Positions 21,079 through 33,922 of a stretch of 64,000 nt of DNA are shown piece after piece. The stretch is from assembly GCF_040954645.1 (NCBI RefSeq), contig NC_092813.1, positions 16,594,136-16,658,135 on the forward strand, read 5' to 3'. The notes below the pieces were generated by a model. The model worked only from the letters and a program-made list of their open reading frames with translations, was not told where the DNA came from and did not search any database. This DNA is from Diabrotica undecimpunctata. Taxonomy: Eukaryota; Arthropoda; Insecta; Coleoptera; Chrysomelidae. The translations under genes were made by a program, and so were the position numbers. Position 1 is the first letter of the stretch. Each line of letters opens with the position of its first letter.

Positions 21079-21135
21079 GATTTAGAGTATCAGCAATCGG
21101 TCAGGAAATAAAACTCTATTTGTTCAGTCTCAATA

Positions 21136-21163
21136 TTTCGTCACGATTTTGTGACTTCTTCAG
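21136..21163 (-). ncRNA. Hammerhead-like core (left arm)
   Basis: Mirror of 21664-21691 on the minus strand. Confidence 0.5.
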
Positions 21164-21663
21164 GAGAAAACTGTAAATTTATTAGAATAATTAATGATTA
21201 TATGTAAACAAAATGAACATTTTAATACTTACAACCATAAGAATGAAAATTTAAATTTTTCTGGCATATCTAAATAAATGACATATTTTTGTTTGATTTT
21301 ATTAAGGAGTTATGGTAACCGCAATATGTTATAGAGTGAATTCCCGTTGTACAATTTTCAGCGAGTAGGTTAAAATAAACAATTACTATGACAGTATTAT
21401 TTATTTTATAAAGTAAATATGTCATATTAATTATGTCATAGTAATTGTTTATTTTAACCTACTCGCTGAAAATTGTACAACGGGAATTCACTCTATAACA
21501 TATTGCGGTTACCATAACTCCTTAATAAAATCAAACAAAAATATGTCATTTATTTAGATATGCCAGAAAAATTTAAATTTTCATTCTTATAGTTGTAAGT
21601 ATTAAAATATTCATTTTGTTTACATATAATCATTAATTATTCTAATAAATTTACAGTTTTCTC

Positions 21664-21691
21664 CTGAAGAAGTCACAAAATCGTGACGAAA
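21664..21691 (+). ncRNA. Hammerhead-like core (right arm)
   Basis: CTGAAGA (21664-21670), one extra A, stem GTCAC/GTGAC (21672-21676 with 21683-21687), then GAAA (21688-21691). The stem sequence differs from the copy at 14628, but pairing is kept. Confidence 0.5.
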
Positions 21692-21753
21692 TATTGAGAC
21701 TGAACAAATAGACTTTTATTTCCTGACCGATTGCTGATACTCTAAATCAATAT

Positions 21754-23384
<1,631 letters not shown>

Positions 23385-23387
23385 ATT

Positions 23388-23405
23388 TGGCGCCCAACGT
23401 GGGGC
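23388..23405 (+). promoter_or_regulatory. Element B primer-binding site
   Basis: TGGCGCCCAACGTGGGGC starts three bases after the LTR. The first eight bases match the retroviral tRNA-Lys-type PBS; the rest differs, so the tRNA is uncertain. Confidence 0.75.
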
Positions 23406-23527
23406 TCTCTATTTAAAAGAATTAGTTTGGGAAGATAAGTGCTCTCATATAATTAAATTAATTATCAGTAGAAAGGAAAAATTATAGATTTTATTTTTAA
23501 TTATATTTGAACAAGTAAAGTCTCAAA

Positions 23528-25168
23528 ATGTCTCAAGGAAAGAAAGGTACAAGAAGCAAAAAGAATGAAGAAGATGTGGAAGTAGAAACACAACCTATAC
23601 AAGAGGAGAGTTTAGTTCAAGTTCCACAAGATACTGCAGAAATGAATCCAGAAAGAGAGGAAAATGTCAATATGGCAGCTTTGATGTCATTAATGATGCA
23701 GATGAACAAGACGATGGAAGAGAATTCAAAAGAAATCAAAGAAGACATGAAAAAAATGGAACAGAAAATGGAAGAGAATTCAAAAGAAATCAAAGAAGAC
23801 ATGAAAAAAATGGAACAGAAATTGGAACAGAATTATAGAAAATTAGAAAAGAAAATAGAAGATAATTATAATAAAATTGTAAAACAAATAGAAAAACAAA
23901 TGGATAAAAAACTTGAAGCTGCAGAGAAAAAAGTAGCAAATGAAATAAAAATTATACGGAATGACTACAAGAAAAGGATAGAAAATGAGAGGACAGAAGT
24001 AAAGAGGATTATTCAAGATAATAAGATAGATATAGAACAGAAAATAGAGTTGCAAAAATGTAACTTAGAAGTAAAAATTAACGAAGACAGGAGAAACACA
24101 GAAGAAAAATTAGACGATATACAACAAAATATCCAAATAAATTGTAATCAAATAAGAAATGTGGAACAGAGAATAGATGATATTTCACAAATGAGAGACA
24201 TAGGGAGACCTTACTTAAATTTAACAAATGAGACTGGGATTAAATTCTCTGGTAATATAAAAAATTTGCATCCTAGAGTATACATAAATAGTTTAAAACA
24301 TAAATTAAGATTTGTGAATAATATTAATGATATTAAAGATTATATTAGAATGACATTAAATGACAATGCAGCAACTTGGTTTGCTAGTATTGAAAATGAT
24401 TTAGATAATTTTCAAACATTTGAAAATAAATTTTTAAATTATTATTGGGGTGAATTAGAGCAAGCCAAGTTTAGAGAAATTCTATATTTTGGAAAGTATA
24501 ATCAAAATTTAAAATCAAATATGGTAGATTATGCATTGAAATTGATAACAGTTGCAAAATATTTAGAACCACCACTTAGAGAGGATGAAACAGTCTTAAA
24601 TGTATCTAGACATTTTGATGTTGATGTTGTGCAAACAGTAACTGTACAAAATATTCAAACAATAGATAGTTTTATTAATTTTATTCAAAGAATACAAAGA
24701 GGCAATATGACAAGTAATAATAACAACAGAAAAAACAATAATAACTTTCAATATAATAAAAATGATAATCAACAATATAGACAATCATATAACAATAATA
24801 CTAGGTATGGTGATAGTTTACAAAATTTTAATAATAATAACAGTAATCCAAATAGACAGAACTTTAATAATAATACTAGTTATAATAGACAAAATTTTAA
24901 TAATAATACTAATTATAATAGACAACATTTTAATAACAGTACTAATAATAATAGACAAGATTTTAACAATAGAAGAAATACAGAACGACCTAATTATAAC
25001 AGACAGATAAATTGTGTTCGAAGGAATAGGAGCTGCGAAGACAGGGAACGAAATAGTACAAGGCAAGAAAATGTGAGTAGAAGTCATAGTAGGGAAAGAC
25101 ATAGGACATCAGATCCAAGTGGTCAGATACAATCTGACAATTCTAATAATCAAAATTTTGTTCAGTAA
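23528..25168 (+). CDS. Element B Gag
   Basis: An open 546-residue frame. After a charged start, a long coiled coil spans about residues 60-235. It includes a 54-base tandem duplication (23714-23767 and 23768-23821) encoding the EENSKEIKEDMKKMEQK unit twice. The Gag core follows (about 245-400; ATWFASIEND, FENKFLNYYWGE), as in Ty3/gypsy capsid regions. The C-terminal part is asparagine-rich with four 11-residue repeats of the form NRQNFNNNTNY (about 24852-24985). It ends in a basic, Ser/Arg-rich tail (SRSHSRERHR). There is no CCHC zinc knuckle. Pol starts about 110 bases further on, so expression would need a separate mechanism. The ATG at 23528 follows the PBS by about 120 bases. Confidence 0.88.
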   Translation: MSQGKKGTRSKKNEEDVEVETQPIQEESLVQVPQDTAEMNPEREENVNMAALMSLMMQMNKTMEENSKEIKEDMKKMEQKMEENSKEIKEDMKKMEQKLEQNYRKLEKKIEDNYNKIVKQIEKQMDKKLEAAEKKVANEIKIIRNDYKKRIENERTEVKRIIQDNKIDIEQKIELQKCNLEVKINEDRRNTEEKLDDIQQNIQINCNQIRNVEQRIDDISQMRDIGRPYLNLTNETGIKFSGNIKNLHPRVYINSLKHKLRFVNNINDIKDYIRMTLNDNAATWFASIENDLDNFQTFENKFLNYYWGELEQAKFREILYFGKYNQNLKSNMVDYALKLITVAKYLEPPLREDETVLNVSRHFDVDVVQTVTVQNIQTIDSFINFIQRIQRGNMTSNNNNRKNNNNFQYNKNDNQQYRQSYNNNTRYGDSLQNFNNNNSNPNRQNFNNNTSYNRQNFNNNTNYNRQHFNNSTNNNRQDFNNRRNTERPNYNRQINCVRRNRSCEDRERNSTRQENVSRSHSRERHRTSDPSGQIQSDNSNNQNFVQ

Positions 25169-25278
25169 ACTTTCTGAATTACAAGTTAGGCCATTGCTAT
25201 TATGAAAAACCTTCTTAATTTATTTCTCTAGATGAAGAGAAAATTATTGAATCTATTAATTTAATTTATATAAATGCT

Positions 25279-26670
25279 TTGGCCAAAAATAAAATGATTA
25301 AGATTATGATAGATACTGGTTCAGAAAGTACTTTAGTCTCGGAGAATTTTATTTTTAATACATTAAAATTATCAGATATAATAAAGATTCCAAAAATTAA
25401 AATTGTTGGTGCAAATAATAAGAAGTTGGGTGAAATTGATAAACTAGCCAATTTTAAAATTAATATTCTTAATAAAGAAATTAATATGCAAGGATTTATT
25501 GTCAAGGATTTATGTGTTGATATATTAATGGGAAATGATGAATTGGAAAAGAAGAAAGTAAAGATAGATTTTGAAGAAAAAATGGTAACTTTGGAAGGGC
25601 AAATAATTAAATTTATGCAGAAAGATGAGGTGGAAGAAGGAATAAGAGTTGATAGGATATTATTAAAAGAAAATAATGATGTTTATGAAGAAGAAATGTA
25701 TTTTGATGATAGGGATATGTCCAAAAAGAATGTAAAGAATAATTATTGTAGTGAATATTTAAGGAATGGAAATTTTAAGCAGATGGATGCCTACGAGGTG
25801 GAGTGCGTAAAATTGGAAGAAAGGAATAATGAGTACATAATGAAGAATAATTTTATTTGTAAAGAAGAAGATGTGATAAAAGTTAATTGCCCTGAAGAAT
25901 ATAAATCAATAGTCGTTTCCATATTGCAGCAACACAAGGGACTTGTCAATAAAGAAAATAGAATTGCACAAAATTATATCCATAGTATAAAAGTTAAAGA
26001 AGAAAAAGATTTTAAAACAAAATCATACCCAATACCATATAAATACAGAGAAGAAGTAAACAAAACAATTAATAATATGTTAGAAGATGGGATCATTGAG
26101 AAGGCAGACACACGTTTTATTAACCCCATAGTAGTAGTACGAAAAAGATCAGGTGAAATCAGGTTATGTTTGGATGCAAGGAATATTAACAAGATTACTG
26201 AAAAGAAATTTGAAGCACCAATGAGTATAGATGGAATATTAGGAAGAATTACAGGAATGTCATTTTTCACTAAAATCGATTTACAGCATAGTTTCTGGTT
26301 AATACCTCTAGAAAGAAAAAGTAGACAGTATACAGGATTTCAGATAGATGGAGTAGTATATCAATTCAAAGTAGTACCATTTGGACTTCAATCATCTTGC
26401 AGTGCTCTATGTAGATGTCTTCATGATATTTTGGATCAATATGAACATTTTGTAATTCACTACATTGGTGATATATTAATTGTTTCTAAAACGGCTGAAG
26501 ATCATGAGAAACACCTAAAAATTATAATAAACAGATTAGATAAAGTTGGACTAAAAATAAATCAAGAAAAATGTACATTTTTTCAAAAAGTAGTGATATA
26601 TCTAGGTTATAAACTTAACACTATCAGCTTACTGATATATCCATTTTATTCAATAGACTTGATTTGTTAA
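25279..26670 (+). pseudogene. Element B Pol, truncated within RT, active site changed
   Basis: A 463-residue frame. Residues 11-15 give the protease active site IDTGS and about 89-93 the flap-side LMGND block. RT starts near residue 245 (SYPIPYKYREEVNKTINNML) with IRLCLDARNINK, FFTKIDLQHSFWLIPL and VVPFGLQSS. The polymerase box reads YIGD at 26461-26472 instead of YIDD, a change of the second-to-last residue to Gly by one base (26468). Shortly after VVIYLGYKL the frame runs into unrelated sequence and stops, so the connection domain, RNase H and integrase are deleted. The true start may lie further upstream in a fused frame. Confidence 0.9.
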
Positions 26671-27170
26671 ATAGATGGTAGATTTCTTTGTTGTGAATAA
26701 ATTTGACATCATACTTGTTGAATTTTGTACATATGGAAATTGTTTGGTACCCTAAAAATCATAATTTGGGGTTAGATACAGAATTGATTGTGTAAATGTC
26801 TTTATAAAAAGTGTAAAACTTACCAATTCATATGGATGAAAGCCTGTTGAATGGAAATAATTCCTAGATTTTGTCTATAAATAAACAGAACACAATATAG
26901 ATTATATTTTTAATTAAGGTTATATTTTATTCTCTGATATAATATCCATTGCTTCATTTGACATGATAGTTTGACCATAGAATAGCCGAACTGTGCTCCG
27001 TTGTTCTCTGTTTTGACATAGACAGCGAACAGGGATGTATTTGATAGAACAATTAAAATAGGAAATTAAATTATTTCATTTATTATAATTACTAAGGTAT
27101 GTGGATAAGAAAATTAATATTTAAAAAAATAATAAGTAAATTATTTATTTTAAATTTAATTTTGGGGTGT
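26671..27170 (+). other. Element B non-coding remainder and polypurine tract
   Basis: No coding capacity was recognised. The sequence ends in TTTTGGGGTGT (27160-27170), probably the polypurine tract, just before the 3' LTR. The pol deletion junction lies near 26620. Confidence 0.6.
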
Positions 27171-28650
27171 TGAAATGATATTGTTTAAAAAATTAATTTA
27201 TAAGTTATATACTAGATAATTTTAGATATAACAAGTATTTGGTTATTTTAAGAAGTTAAATACTAGAGAATTTAATAAAAATATATTTATGTGAGGGCAT
27301 TTTTAATAAATTAGCATATAATAATTGTAAAAAGTTGTATTTTAATGTTGTAAATATATCTAAGTGAGCCATGTGCATAGGCAACCAACTATACAGTGAG
27401 TGATAGACAGATATACTTACTCTCCAAGTGACATTTTAGGAAATAATAGGGAATATAAAGTGGGGTTATAATAATATATTGTTTGAATTGTGTATTTTAT
27501 TAAATTAGAGTGTTAGTTACTAATTTGAATGTTTATTCTGATCTGAAAAGCCTAAATGTCAACAAAATTATCAATGGAACATTAACGAATTCTCCAGAGT
27601 GCAGAGTGTGACCATTGTTTACGGTCGAACATTCTGGAATAATGATTATGTCGGTGGATGGAACAGATATTTTTTTCGAGAACATCCATATCGAAGAAAT
27701 AGAACGAAATGGAACATGATCTCTTACCAGATGATTCTAGAATATCCATAAAGATATAAATACCCGTGATTTGGATTCAAGATGGCAGTTTTTATTCAGA
27801 AGTCAGGCCAGTTTATTATGAAAGTTAGTAGAAGATAGACTCATTAAGTTAGTGAAGTCAATTGTTCAGAATTTTCAAGATAGTGCAGTCAGAAAAGTTT
27901 TAGTAAGAAAGTAGATCCAGTCCATTCAGTTACAAATAGTCAAATTGTTTAATATAGTGAGTTAAATGAAGATTAAAAATTATGCATATATTTTAATGCA
28001 CATTTATAATTATACACAAATAATTATTGAAGATTAAAAAAGTATATTAAAAGAATATTGGATGGATATTGGAAGAAATTAAAATTATATTATGATTGGA
28101 GATTAGTATAAATCAACTTATAATAATTGGATATTGGTATATTGAAAAGAAGAATAAATATAAATGCTGTTTTGCTGGTTTGCTTGGTGGTTTACAAATG
28201 CTGGTGAAGAAAAATATATATTAAATTGGTAGAAGCTGATAATTGGAAAAAGTAATTTCACAAAAACAAGGATAACCAAAGTACGAAGACATTTAGTGGT
28301 GATTAGAATCTATATAGTGGAAAACAGTTCATTTAGGCATTCAGTGAAAGAAAGGTACAAAATTTTGTTAATATAATTTAGTTAGTGTCACAACAATTTC
28401 AATTTTGAAGATAGTTTGTTTAAATTTAACATTGTCTATAGAATTTAATTAGTTTTATAAGAATATCAATTTAAAGATAGTTTATTTTAAATTTACATTG
28501 GCTAGGTTAGATATATATGTGTGTTTCATAATAGTTATAATAAAGATAATTTAAAAAAGTACTTACAAACTAATTCTTTGAGAACCGCGATAAAAACCCT
28601 ATATTATTAAAAATACTCATTGCTCATCATTCAAACAAACAATACATCAT

Positions 28651-28654
<4 letters not shown>
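27171..28654 (+). repeat. Element B 3' LTR
   Basis: 1484 bp, near-identical copy of 21901-23384, followed directly by (TA)n. Confidence 0.93.

Positions 28655-28727
<73 letters not shown>
28655..28727. repeat. (TA)n microsatellite
   Basis: TA tract adjoining the element B 3' LTR on one side and a Penelope-like terminus on the other. Confidence 0.95.
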
Positions 28728-28729
<2 letters not shown>

Positions 28730-28990
28730 AACAACACAGTTCATTAGGGCTGCAGTTCATTAGAAACACTCTTTTGACTTTTGGTCGAGCTTTCGGAATT
28801 CTTTTATTCCTTCTTCAAGACACTGTAATTAGAAAAAAGTGTAAATATTTACAACATATCTCAAATTGTCATTACAACTTACTAGTCGTTGAGATTATTT
28901 TTGCAAAGCTACGATACTCAACATTAAAAACACACATATTAAATATAACATTTAAAATAATGGACAATATACATTTTAAAATTTAGTTGG
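28728..28990 (-). mobile_element. Third Penelope-like 3' terminus (fragment)
   Basis: Non-coding fragment next to (TA)n. On the minus strand it carries TTGAAGA, an extra A, a stem GGAAT/ATTCC, then GAAA (28791-28819). This is the same motif order as the palindromic Penelope termini but with another stem sequence. The call rests on that motif and on the position beside a TA tract. The ORF called at 28774-28986 is not supported. Confidence 0.45.
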
Positions 28991-29139
28991 AAAGTTAAAA
29001 TTTTGTTAGTAACATCTTTTCATGGTGTGTTTGACTGATCCGTAGAGAACAGAAAAAAAAACAAAAATAGTGTGATTAAAAAGTAATTAGGAGTTCTTGC
29101 TATTATATTAATGGAAGTAGTATATTCAACATACTACTA
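28991..29139. other. Unassigned AT-rich stretch
   Basis: Nothing recognised; possibly an extension of the Jockey remnant that becomes readable at about 29140. Confidence 0.3.
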
Positions 29140-29380
29140 ACAAGTATCTAGCACATACTCTTTAGCATCTATCCATTATATCAAAAATATATTTACCGAT
29201 CATCCAATCGTCCAAAAGATCCTAGACTCTTACCAAATTATCTTGTCCCTAAACATAACAGTTACCATAATTTGGCTGCCATCTCATATTGGTATAGAAG
29301 GCAATGAAACTGCAGATCACTATGCTAAACTTGCTACAGCATCACTTGAAATCACTCAGTTAAATTTCAAGTTTAAATTA
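29140..29380 (+). pseudogene. Jockey-type element, RNase H fragment (first half)
   Basis: The plus strand reads YIKNIFTDHPIVQKILDSYQ, then TIIWLPSHIGIEGNETADHY and AKLATASLEITQLNF. This is the C-terminal part of a Jockey-type RNase H. It breaks at about 29380, where DNA transposon T starts. The remainder (DLKSYTKRRTRLLWQQ and onward) lies at 38456-39108. Confidence 0.8.
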
Positions 29381-29413
29381 AAAACTCACTCAGTTAAATT
29401 TTCAAGTCCCTAG

Positions 29414-30410
29414 CACACACACACACACGCAGTGATCAACCCTGCCCCTAGGAACATGTGTATACCAATGTAAGAATGGGATCCACATGTCCGAAGATCA
29501 AACCGGTCACACTTCGCTAGTCGAAGTGGTACCTATCTGACCCCCAGGCTTTTCCACCACCCCTCCTCATCGTGTGACTTACGTGAGGAGGCTTATGATC
29601 TGAAATTTACTTAAGATGCCCTGGGTAATAGGACATCCTCGGTTTTTAGTGAATGTGGTTATGCCACCTAACTGTAGGGGTAGCCACATCTAGGCTTTTC
29701 TCCCTATTTACTTTACTGACTCTATTGATTTTACTTTAGCTTTACGTCGGGACTTGAGTCCCTAAAAAAAAAGAAAAAGAGCGTGTGTTCCGACCATACA
29801 GCCATCAGCCTGACTCTATGTCGGGAAGAGAGTGTGTGCTCGGTCACTCAGCCGCCGATTTGGCAAAATAAATTTTGTTCTCCTCGCCGGCTGAGCACCC
29901 GAGAGAGGTCCGGCCACCAAGTCCATGTATGCCGCACATGACCTCAGTGCTCGGATTTCGCGAGTAGATCTTTCATTCGATCTGCCTTAAGGGCCTAGTC
30001 CGCGGAGCGGTACATAGAAGGCCTGACGGGCCCCTTCTATGTCTGCTATATAAGGTAAATTTACGTGAAACGGTTTAATGAAAAATATGAATATATCAAT
30101 ATGAATTTACGTTATTTAATCAGAAAACACATTTTTTTTTTGTGGACTTCCTTGTGACTTCGGGACTATAAAATGCCTGGGCAACAATTCTTTCCTTTTT
30201 CCCTTAAACCTATTTGTGTGCGTGTATTGGGGTGTGCATTCCCAAGTGTATAATGCTCTCACACACCCCGGTGTATATTGGACTTATAATTACCTAAAAA
30301 CCTAAAAACCTAAAAAGAAAAGCGTACCCTCTCGCCAGAGTTTTTTTGGTGTGTTTTCTGATTGACTGCATTTCTTTGTTCGTTCTTCTTGCAACCATCT
30401 CATTCTTTAT
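29414..30410 (-). other. 3' non-coding region of the Jockey-clade element
   Basis: About 1 kb without coding capacity. It includes a short tandem CCTAAAAA run near 30292-30315 and two related GC-richer segments with GTGTGTTCCGACCA and GTGTGTGCTCGGTCA near 29780-29860. Confidence 0.6.
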
Positions 30411-31397
30411 TTATTCGTTCGGGTTCTCCCTATATCGAGCTATCTGTTGTTTTGGTCTTCTATGTACTGTCCTTATGTTTTCATTGTAGTTAGTCAGCTC
30501 TCTTAACATTCTGCTTGGGTGGTTTCTTAGTCCGTTGAAAATTTTATATGCTCTCTCGTCTATCGTGTGTAGAATCCTTGTTTGTCCTGAGTCTCTATAT
30601 ACGTATCTCAAGGGTACGTACCTTGGTATCTTGAGGGCATCTCTGACTATTTGATTCTGAGTGGTCTGTATCTTTTTCCTGTTTGTTTTACAGGTGTGTC
30701 CCCACGCTGCGGATGCATATGTTAGGACTGGCAGGATAATACTATTCGCAACCCTGATTTTGGTTTTAAATCGTAGTTTACTTTTCCTTCCTATAAGTGT
30801 TGAGAGCTGACTTTTCAACGCTTTGGCTTTGAGTACTTGCTGATTGGTGTGCTCAATGAACGTTAGCTTCTTGTCTAGATGTACCCCTAGGTATTTAGCC
30901 TGGTTGGTCCAGTCTACTGGGGTGTTTTCGATTGTAATTTCGCGATTTGGTACACTTCTTCTGTGACTAAACATTACAGCCTGTGTTTTGTCTGGATTTA
31001 GGGCTATTTTCCATTTCATGCACCATCTTTGGAATCTGTTTAGTGCTCTTTGCAGATGATTAGCTGCATGATCCGGGTTTCTCCAGCTAACAGCTATTGC
31101 TGTGTCGTCAGCGTAAAGACTCAACAAAGAGCCTGGCTCTTTTGGCGTGTCGGCCGTATAGATGGTGTACAGGTAAGGCGACAGCACCGCTCCCTGAGGC
31201 ACACCCGCCTCCAGGGTCCCGACTTCGGATAGGGTAGCCCCTATTCGAACTCTGAACCTTCTGTTGGCAAGATATGACGCAAGGAGACATGTCATCGCCT
31301 CACTGTAACCAAATTCATTCATTTTATAGATGAGTCCATGGTGCCAGACTCTGTCGAAGGCTTTGCTGCTGTCCAGAAAAGCTGTAGCTGTGTACAT
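30411..31397 (-). pseudogene. Jockey-clade reverse transcriptase (C-terminal two thirds)
   Basis: An open 328-residue frame with FLDSSKAFDRVWHHGLIYK, VPQGAVLSPYLYTIY, then LSLYADDTAIA (the YADD active site) and KYLGVHLDKKLTF. Thumb and C-terminal blocks follow (LPVLTYASAAWGHTC, RDALKIPRYVP). It copies RNA from a nicked target end. The N-terminal half of RT is in another frame at 31508-31963, so the gene is broken by a frameshift near 31400-31500. Jockey clade is inferred from the YADDTAI context. Confidence 0.9.
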
Positions 31398-31507
31398 TTT
31401 TTCATTAAATCCTTTGGTGATAAATTCTGTAAGTCGTTGTACCTGTAATTCACAGAAGTGTTTGCTTCTGAACCCGAATTGAGCTTCTGGTATGGTTTTT
31501 ATGCATT

Positions 31508-31963
31508 TTATGATTCTTCATTGAGTCTTTTTAGTATGACTCTTTCCGCTATCTTGCTTATAGATGATAATAAGCTGATAGGTCTGTAATTTTGCGGAAA
31601 TGTGCCGTTTTTACCAGGTTTTGCAATCATTATTACGTGTGCCTCTTTCCACCTATCTGGGAAATATCGTAGTTTTAGCATGCTGTTTATTATGTTAGTG
31701 ATATAAACAATAGCTTTTGTTGGTAGATTTTTCAGCGCCCTATTTGTGATGTTGTCGGGTTCTGGGGCTTTTTTGGCATTTGTCATTTTTATAAGTTCCT
31801 TTATTTCTTCGGGAGATGTATATGTAATACCTATTCTGCCCTTTTTCCTTCTAAGTCTTCTCGCTGCTCTTTCTACCTCTTCTTCAAAGTCTATGTCATC
31901 GTCGGGGTGTTCGTTGTTTCTACACGCCCATGACTTCGGCTGTGTCGATTTCCGTATGGACAA
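31508..31963 (-). pseudogene. Jockey-clade RT N-terminal part
   Basis: Reads YTSPEEIKELIKMTNAKKAP, then DNITNRALKNLP and FPDRWKEAHVIMIAKPGKNG, NYRPISLLSSISKIAERVIL. These are the fingers blocks of non-LTR RT, directly upstream of 30411-31397 in a different frame. Confidence 0.88.
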
Positions 31964-32375
31964 TCCCGTTTACTCCGTGTAGGGGAGGTATGGGTTTCTT
32001 GTCCTTTCGGAGGATTTTAGATAACTTCCAGAAGGCGGATTTGTTAGGATTTAGCTCATCGATATAGGAGTCCCAGCTTTCATTTCTATGATTTTGAAGT
32101 TGTTTTTTCACTTCCCTGTCTAGCTCATTTGCAATCCTTTTGTCTTCTACCGTTCTTGTGCGGTAGGCTCTTCTTCTTTTCCGGTTTTTCTCTTTGATTA
32201 GGTTTTGGAGTTCTATACTTATATCCCTGAATCTTCCTCCTTTTTGTCTTGTGATTGTTTCGGTTTTGGAGCTGGCATCGATAGCATTGTTTATTGCTTG
32301 TTCTAGTTTTATTACACTATCTTCTAGTTCTGTAATATTATTAATTGTTGGGATGTTACCGATCTTCTCGCTCAC
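31920..32375 (-). pseudogene. Jockey-clade linker between endonuclease and RT
   Basis: A charged stretch with IELQNLIKEKNRKRRRAYRT and SYIDELNPNKSAFWKLSKIL, typical of the region between endonuclease and RT. It overlaps the next piece in another frame because of a frameshift near 31940. Confidence 0.8.
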
Positions 32376-32393
32376 AATTCTTCTGAAGTTTGG

Positions 32394-33065
32394 TCAACTT
32401 GTCTTCTTTCTGTTGTGGGGCTGCAAATAGTTCAATTCTATTACGTCCAGTGTCAGAACGATTAGGTTATGTGTCGAATCGCCTTCATTTAGAAAGTGTA
32501 TCTCGTATTGTTGACCCACGTTGTGTAGGATTGCAATGTCAAGATACGTAGGGAGTTTTCCGTGGAAACATGTCGGTTCTGTTGGTCCGATGACATGTGT
32601 GTTCGGTCTGTTCTCTAGATGGTTGCAGAGATATCTTCCGTTTCGGTTGGTCGTCCTGTCAAACCAATTGGGAGATCTAGCATTTAGGTCTCCAATAATT
32701 ATAGTTGGCTCTTCTGAGTTCAGTATTAGGCTCAAATCTTCGTTAAAAATCGGATCATGTGGTCTGACGTAAGCTGACACTATTTTTAGTGTTTCGTGGT
32801 TGGTCTTAAGTGGTAATAATTGTGGCTTCCATTGTCACCAGTCCGTCTGGTGTTGGGATGTGCTCATGTTCGAGTCCCTTTTTGACTAATATAGCTGTTC
32901 CTCCTCATAATGCTCTATGATCCGTTCTATAGATATCGTAGCCTGGAAATTTTGTTTTTTTCCTTTCCACTAGTTTGGTTTCTTGAAGGGCTACGATATC
33001 GAGCTCTAATCTGTTTATTATTTCATCCAGAAGGTTGATCTTTTTGAATATTCCGCCGGAATTCC
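32394..33065 (-). pseudogene. Jockey-clade apurinic-like endonuclease, 5'-truncated
   Basis: From 33065 leftward the minus strand reads INRLELDIVALQETKLVE, GTAILVKKGLEHEHIPTP, and (32394-32780) IIGDLNARSPNWFDRTTNRN and THNLIVLTLDVIEL. The catalytic QET and the GDLNA block are present. Stops lie near 32800-32910, and the N-terminal beta strand is lost by truncation. Confidence 0.85.
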
Positions 33066-33085
33066 ATGACCCTTCAAGTCCCTAG

Positions 33086-33757
33086 GTGCCTCTGGGGGTA
33101 CGCTATTTGCAAAAACGTATTTAAAAAAAAAATTTTAGACGCTGTATTGCTGCAAAAAATCTGAAAAAGTTCATGAAAGCGTGTTTTAATAATACAAAAC
33201 CGTCTGATTTTTTTCAGATTTTTAGCTTGAAAATTGAGCCCAGGAAAAATATTTGAAATTTTCAGTGATATTTTAGGTTATGTCGGAAATTTTTGGCTAA
33301 CTTTAAAACAATGTTAAAACAATTATTATCATTTTCAACGTGAAAAATGCATAAAAATCGAAAAAACTGCTTTTTTTGGCATTTTTCTGAAGTTTTTGAC
33401 TCATAACCTCAAGAACATACACCTAAATTAATGATAATTCATATTTTTATATGTATTCTTATTTTTACAATCGAAATAAGCTATTAAAACTATAATTTTT
33501 TTTCCTACAGCATGCTCCAAAAACCGAATAACCCCGTTTTTTCGGGCGTTGTTTTTAAGCTTTCGTTATATTATTATAACCTCTAAATTCAGTGTCTAAA
33601 TGAATGATAATTTACATTTTCACATGTATCTTTCCCTTTATAATCAAAATCGGCTATTCAAAGCATTAGTTTTATCTCACAATATTCTCAAAAACTGAAA
33701 AACCCCGTTTTCTCCATGTTTTTACTACATAATCTCAAAAGACTCTGAAAAATGAAC
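33086..33757. repeat. Transposon T left inverted repeat (main part)
   Basis: Starts GTGCCTCTGGGGGTACGC and is matched in reverse by the right end up to 38416. It includes repeated CCCCGTTTT motifs near 33535 and 33700. No coding capacity. Confidence 0.85.
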
Positions 33758-33922
33758 CATATTTTCGATATCTCTTAATTAATTTTTACAGCTGATCGTT
33801 CGCGGGAAAACAAAATATTTTTTTAGAGGCAAAGAAAATTCATTTATTTACTAATTAACAATCTATATTTACAATATTCTATTTAATTTAGATACATTGC
33901 ATGACAGAATAATTATATTTTA

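Larger units (their letters stand above)
21074..21753. mobile_element. Palindromic Penelope-like terminal fragments, 319-bp arms
   Basis: 21074-21392 is the reverse complement of 21435-21753, with a 42-base spacer (21393-21434). I saw only a few single-base differences. No protein is encoded. Each arm carries CTGAAGA, a stem and GAAA, like the Penelope termini at 11531 and 14628. I therefore interpret it as two head-to-head 3' ends of another Penelope-like family. The identification rests on that motif and on the shared palindromic layout next to (TA)n. Confidence 0.6.
29414..33072 (-). mobile_element. 5'-truncated Jockey-clade retrotransposon
   Basis: Flanked by a 13-base duplication TTCAAGTCCCTAG (29401-29413 and 33073-33085) and 3659 bp long. 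The minus strand encodes endonuclease, RT and a C-terminal region in several frames. The 5' end is cut inside the endonuclease (WNSGGIFKKINLLDEII near 33050). The 3' end finishes in a (TG)n run, GTGTGTGTGTGTG, rather than poly(A). Confidence 0.88.

Noticed and set aside
24762..25102. Ile-rich ORFs on both strands in element B
   Set aside because: They are out-of-frame readings of the Asn-rich repeats of Gag.
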